A DNA stretch of 5,068 nt from NCBI GenBank assembly GCA_038231495.1, contig JBBRLG010000543.1:1-5068 (forward strand). The letters are read 5' to 3'. Below, one piece after another: positions 4,079 through 5,068 of this stretch. Each line of letters opens with the position of its first letter. Position 1 is the first letter of the stretch. The translations under genes were made by a program, and so were the position numbers. Source of the DNA: JBBRLG01 sp038231495 (GTDB taxonomy: Bacteria; Planctomycetota; Planctomycetia; Gemmatales; Gemmataceae). The notes beneath the pieces were generated by a model that was given only the letters and a program-made list of their open reading frames with translations, was not told where the DNA came from and ran no database searches.

Positions 4079-5068
4079 ATGCGTTTGTTCGTCAGCGCGG
4101 GCGAACCCAGTGGCGATCTGCACGGCGCGAACCTCATCCGCTCTTTGCAAGCGATGCGGCCCGGCATCGCCTACCACGGCTTCGGCGGCGAACGCATGAC
4201 TGCCGCGGGCTGTCAACTCCTCTACCCGCTCGTCGAGCACGCCGTCATGGGCATCGTGGGCGCCGTCCGCAGCGTACCGCAGTTCGCTTCGATCCTGCGC
4301 CGGGCCGACCGCTTCTTTCGCCGAGAAAAGCCCGACGCACTCGTGATGATCGACTTCCCCGGCTTCCACTGGTGGCTCGCCAAGCGTGCCAGGCAACACG
4401 GCATTCCCGTGATCTATTTCGTACCGCCGCAGCTCTGGGCGTGGGCCAGCTGGCGCGTCCGCAAGATGCGCCAGCGCGTCGATCGCGCCCTGTGTACGCT
4501 GCCCTTCGAGGAGGCGTGGTTCCGCGAGCGCGGCGTGCCGGCGGAGTACATCGGCCACCCGTATTTCGACGAACTCCGCGGGCAGCAGCTCGACACCGCG
4601 TTCCTGGCCGAAGAACAGTACCGGCCCGGCCGCGTTGTCGCCCTGCTGCCCGGCTCGCGCAACACGGAAATCGCCAACAACCTCGACTCGCTGTTGCGCG
4701 CGGCGGCGCTGGTCCACGAACGCCGGCCCGACACGCGCTTCCTGGTCGCCTGCCTGCGCGAGACGCACCGGCAGCGCGTCGAGGAACGGTTGCGCGGCCG
4801 CAACTTGCCGATCGAAGTCCACGCTGGCCGCACGCCGGAGATCATTCACCTGGCGCACTCCTGCATCGCCGTTTCGGGTTCGGTCGGGCTGGAACTGCTG
4901 TACCGCGGCAAGCCGTCGGTCGTCACCTACCGCGAAAACTGGGCCGGCATGCTCGTCGCGCGGGCCGTATTGAAGTGCAAGTACATCAGCCTCGTGAACC
5001 TGCTGGCCGACCGGGAGCTGTTCCCGGAATTCCTGTCGTCGCGCTGCGAAGCCGAGCGCATGGCCGGC
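4079..5068 (+). CDS. lpxB: Lipid-A-disaccharide synthase, 3' end beyond window
   Basis: LpxB, a GT19 glycosyltransferase at the inner face of the cytoplasmic membrane, joins UDP-2,3-diacylglucosamine and lipid X to form the tetraacyl disaccharide of lipid A, releasing UDP. The 330 residues present, of about 380 usual, carry the family's series: VSAGEPSGDLHGA (5-17), GFGGERM (34-40), VMGIVGAV (56-63), MIDFPGFHWWLA (90-101), YFVPPQLWAWASWRV (113-127), LPFE (141-144), YIGHP (157-161), LLPGSRNTEI (189-198) and the UDP-site region SGSVGLELL (266-274) with PSVVTYR (279-285). The usual Asn of the PDFN/PGFN motif is His97. AAGGA at 4066-4070 lies eight bases before the ATG. The gene implies an LPS-type outer membrane. 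The frame is open to the window end. Confidence 0.96.
   Translation, partial: MRLFVSAGEPSGDLHGANLIRSLQAMRPGIAYHGFGGERMTAAGCQLLYPLVEHAVMGIVGAVRSVPQFASILRRADRFFRREKPDALVMIDFPGFHWWLAKRARQHGIPVIYFVPPQLWAWASWRVRKMRQRVDRALCTLPFEEAWFRERGVPAEYIGHPYFDELRGQQLDTAFLAEEQYRPGRVVALLPGSRNTEIANNLDSLLRAAALVHERRPDTRFLVACLRETHRQRVEERLRGRNLPIEVHAGRTPEIIHLAHSCIAVSGSVGLELLYRGKPSVVTYRENWAGMLVARAVLKCKYISLVNLLADRELFPEFLSSRCEAERMAG

Noticed and set aside
4031..4858. 275-codon minus-strand frame antisense to lpxB
   Set aside because: lpxB is unmistakable on the plus strand; this frame is its GC-driven shadow.

Overview
The window reads as GC-rich chromosomal DNA from a Gram-negative bacterium with an outer membrane: it carries a lipid A gene (lpxB) and a lipobox lipoprotein. 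My best guess for the lineage is a planctomycete of the Gemmata type. This rests on overall style (high GC, a von Willebrand factor A protein with a TonB-like anchor, dispersed GC-rich palindromes, small orphan proteins) and not on a marker gene. No rRNA, tRNA, CRISPR array or autonomous transposase is visible.

Layout. (1) At the left edge, 1-39 is the first 13 codons of a leftward gene with a very strong ribosome binding site. (2) 40-436 is a divergent intergenic region holding candidate promoters for both directions and a run of hairpins. (3) 437-1843 runs rightward: a 7Fe-type ferredoxin, a hairpin, then ferrochelatase (hemH). (4) hemH converges on a two-gene leftward operon (1894-3262) encoding a small lipoprotein and a membrane-anchored VWA protein. 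The two convergent genes meet in a perfect palindrome whose outermost bases are their two stop codons. (5) 3263-3631 is a second divergent intergenic region. It carries the operon promoter and a 137-bp MITE-like element with terminal inverted repeats and an exact 8-bp target duplication. (6) 3632-3949 encodes an unrecognised 105-residue protein with a probable TTG start. (7) A second copy of the palindrome follows, then a promoter candidate and lpxB, which runs off the right edge.

How the genes relate. Ferredoxin and ferrochelatase are both iron-handling functions and may be co-transcribed, with a hairpin between them that could set their ratio. The lipoprotein and VWA protein are one nucleotide apart and are very probably translationally coupled; together they look like an envelope module of unknown purpose. 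lpxB belongs to lipid A synthesis and has no obvious functional link to its neighbours.

The most unusual material is non-coding: the MITE-like insertion, the repeated stop-codon palindrome, and the structured leader region at 140-251. I found no complete new multi-gene system in this window.
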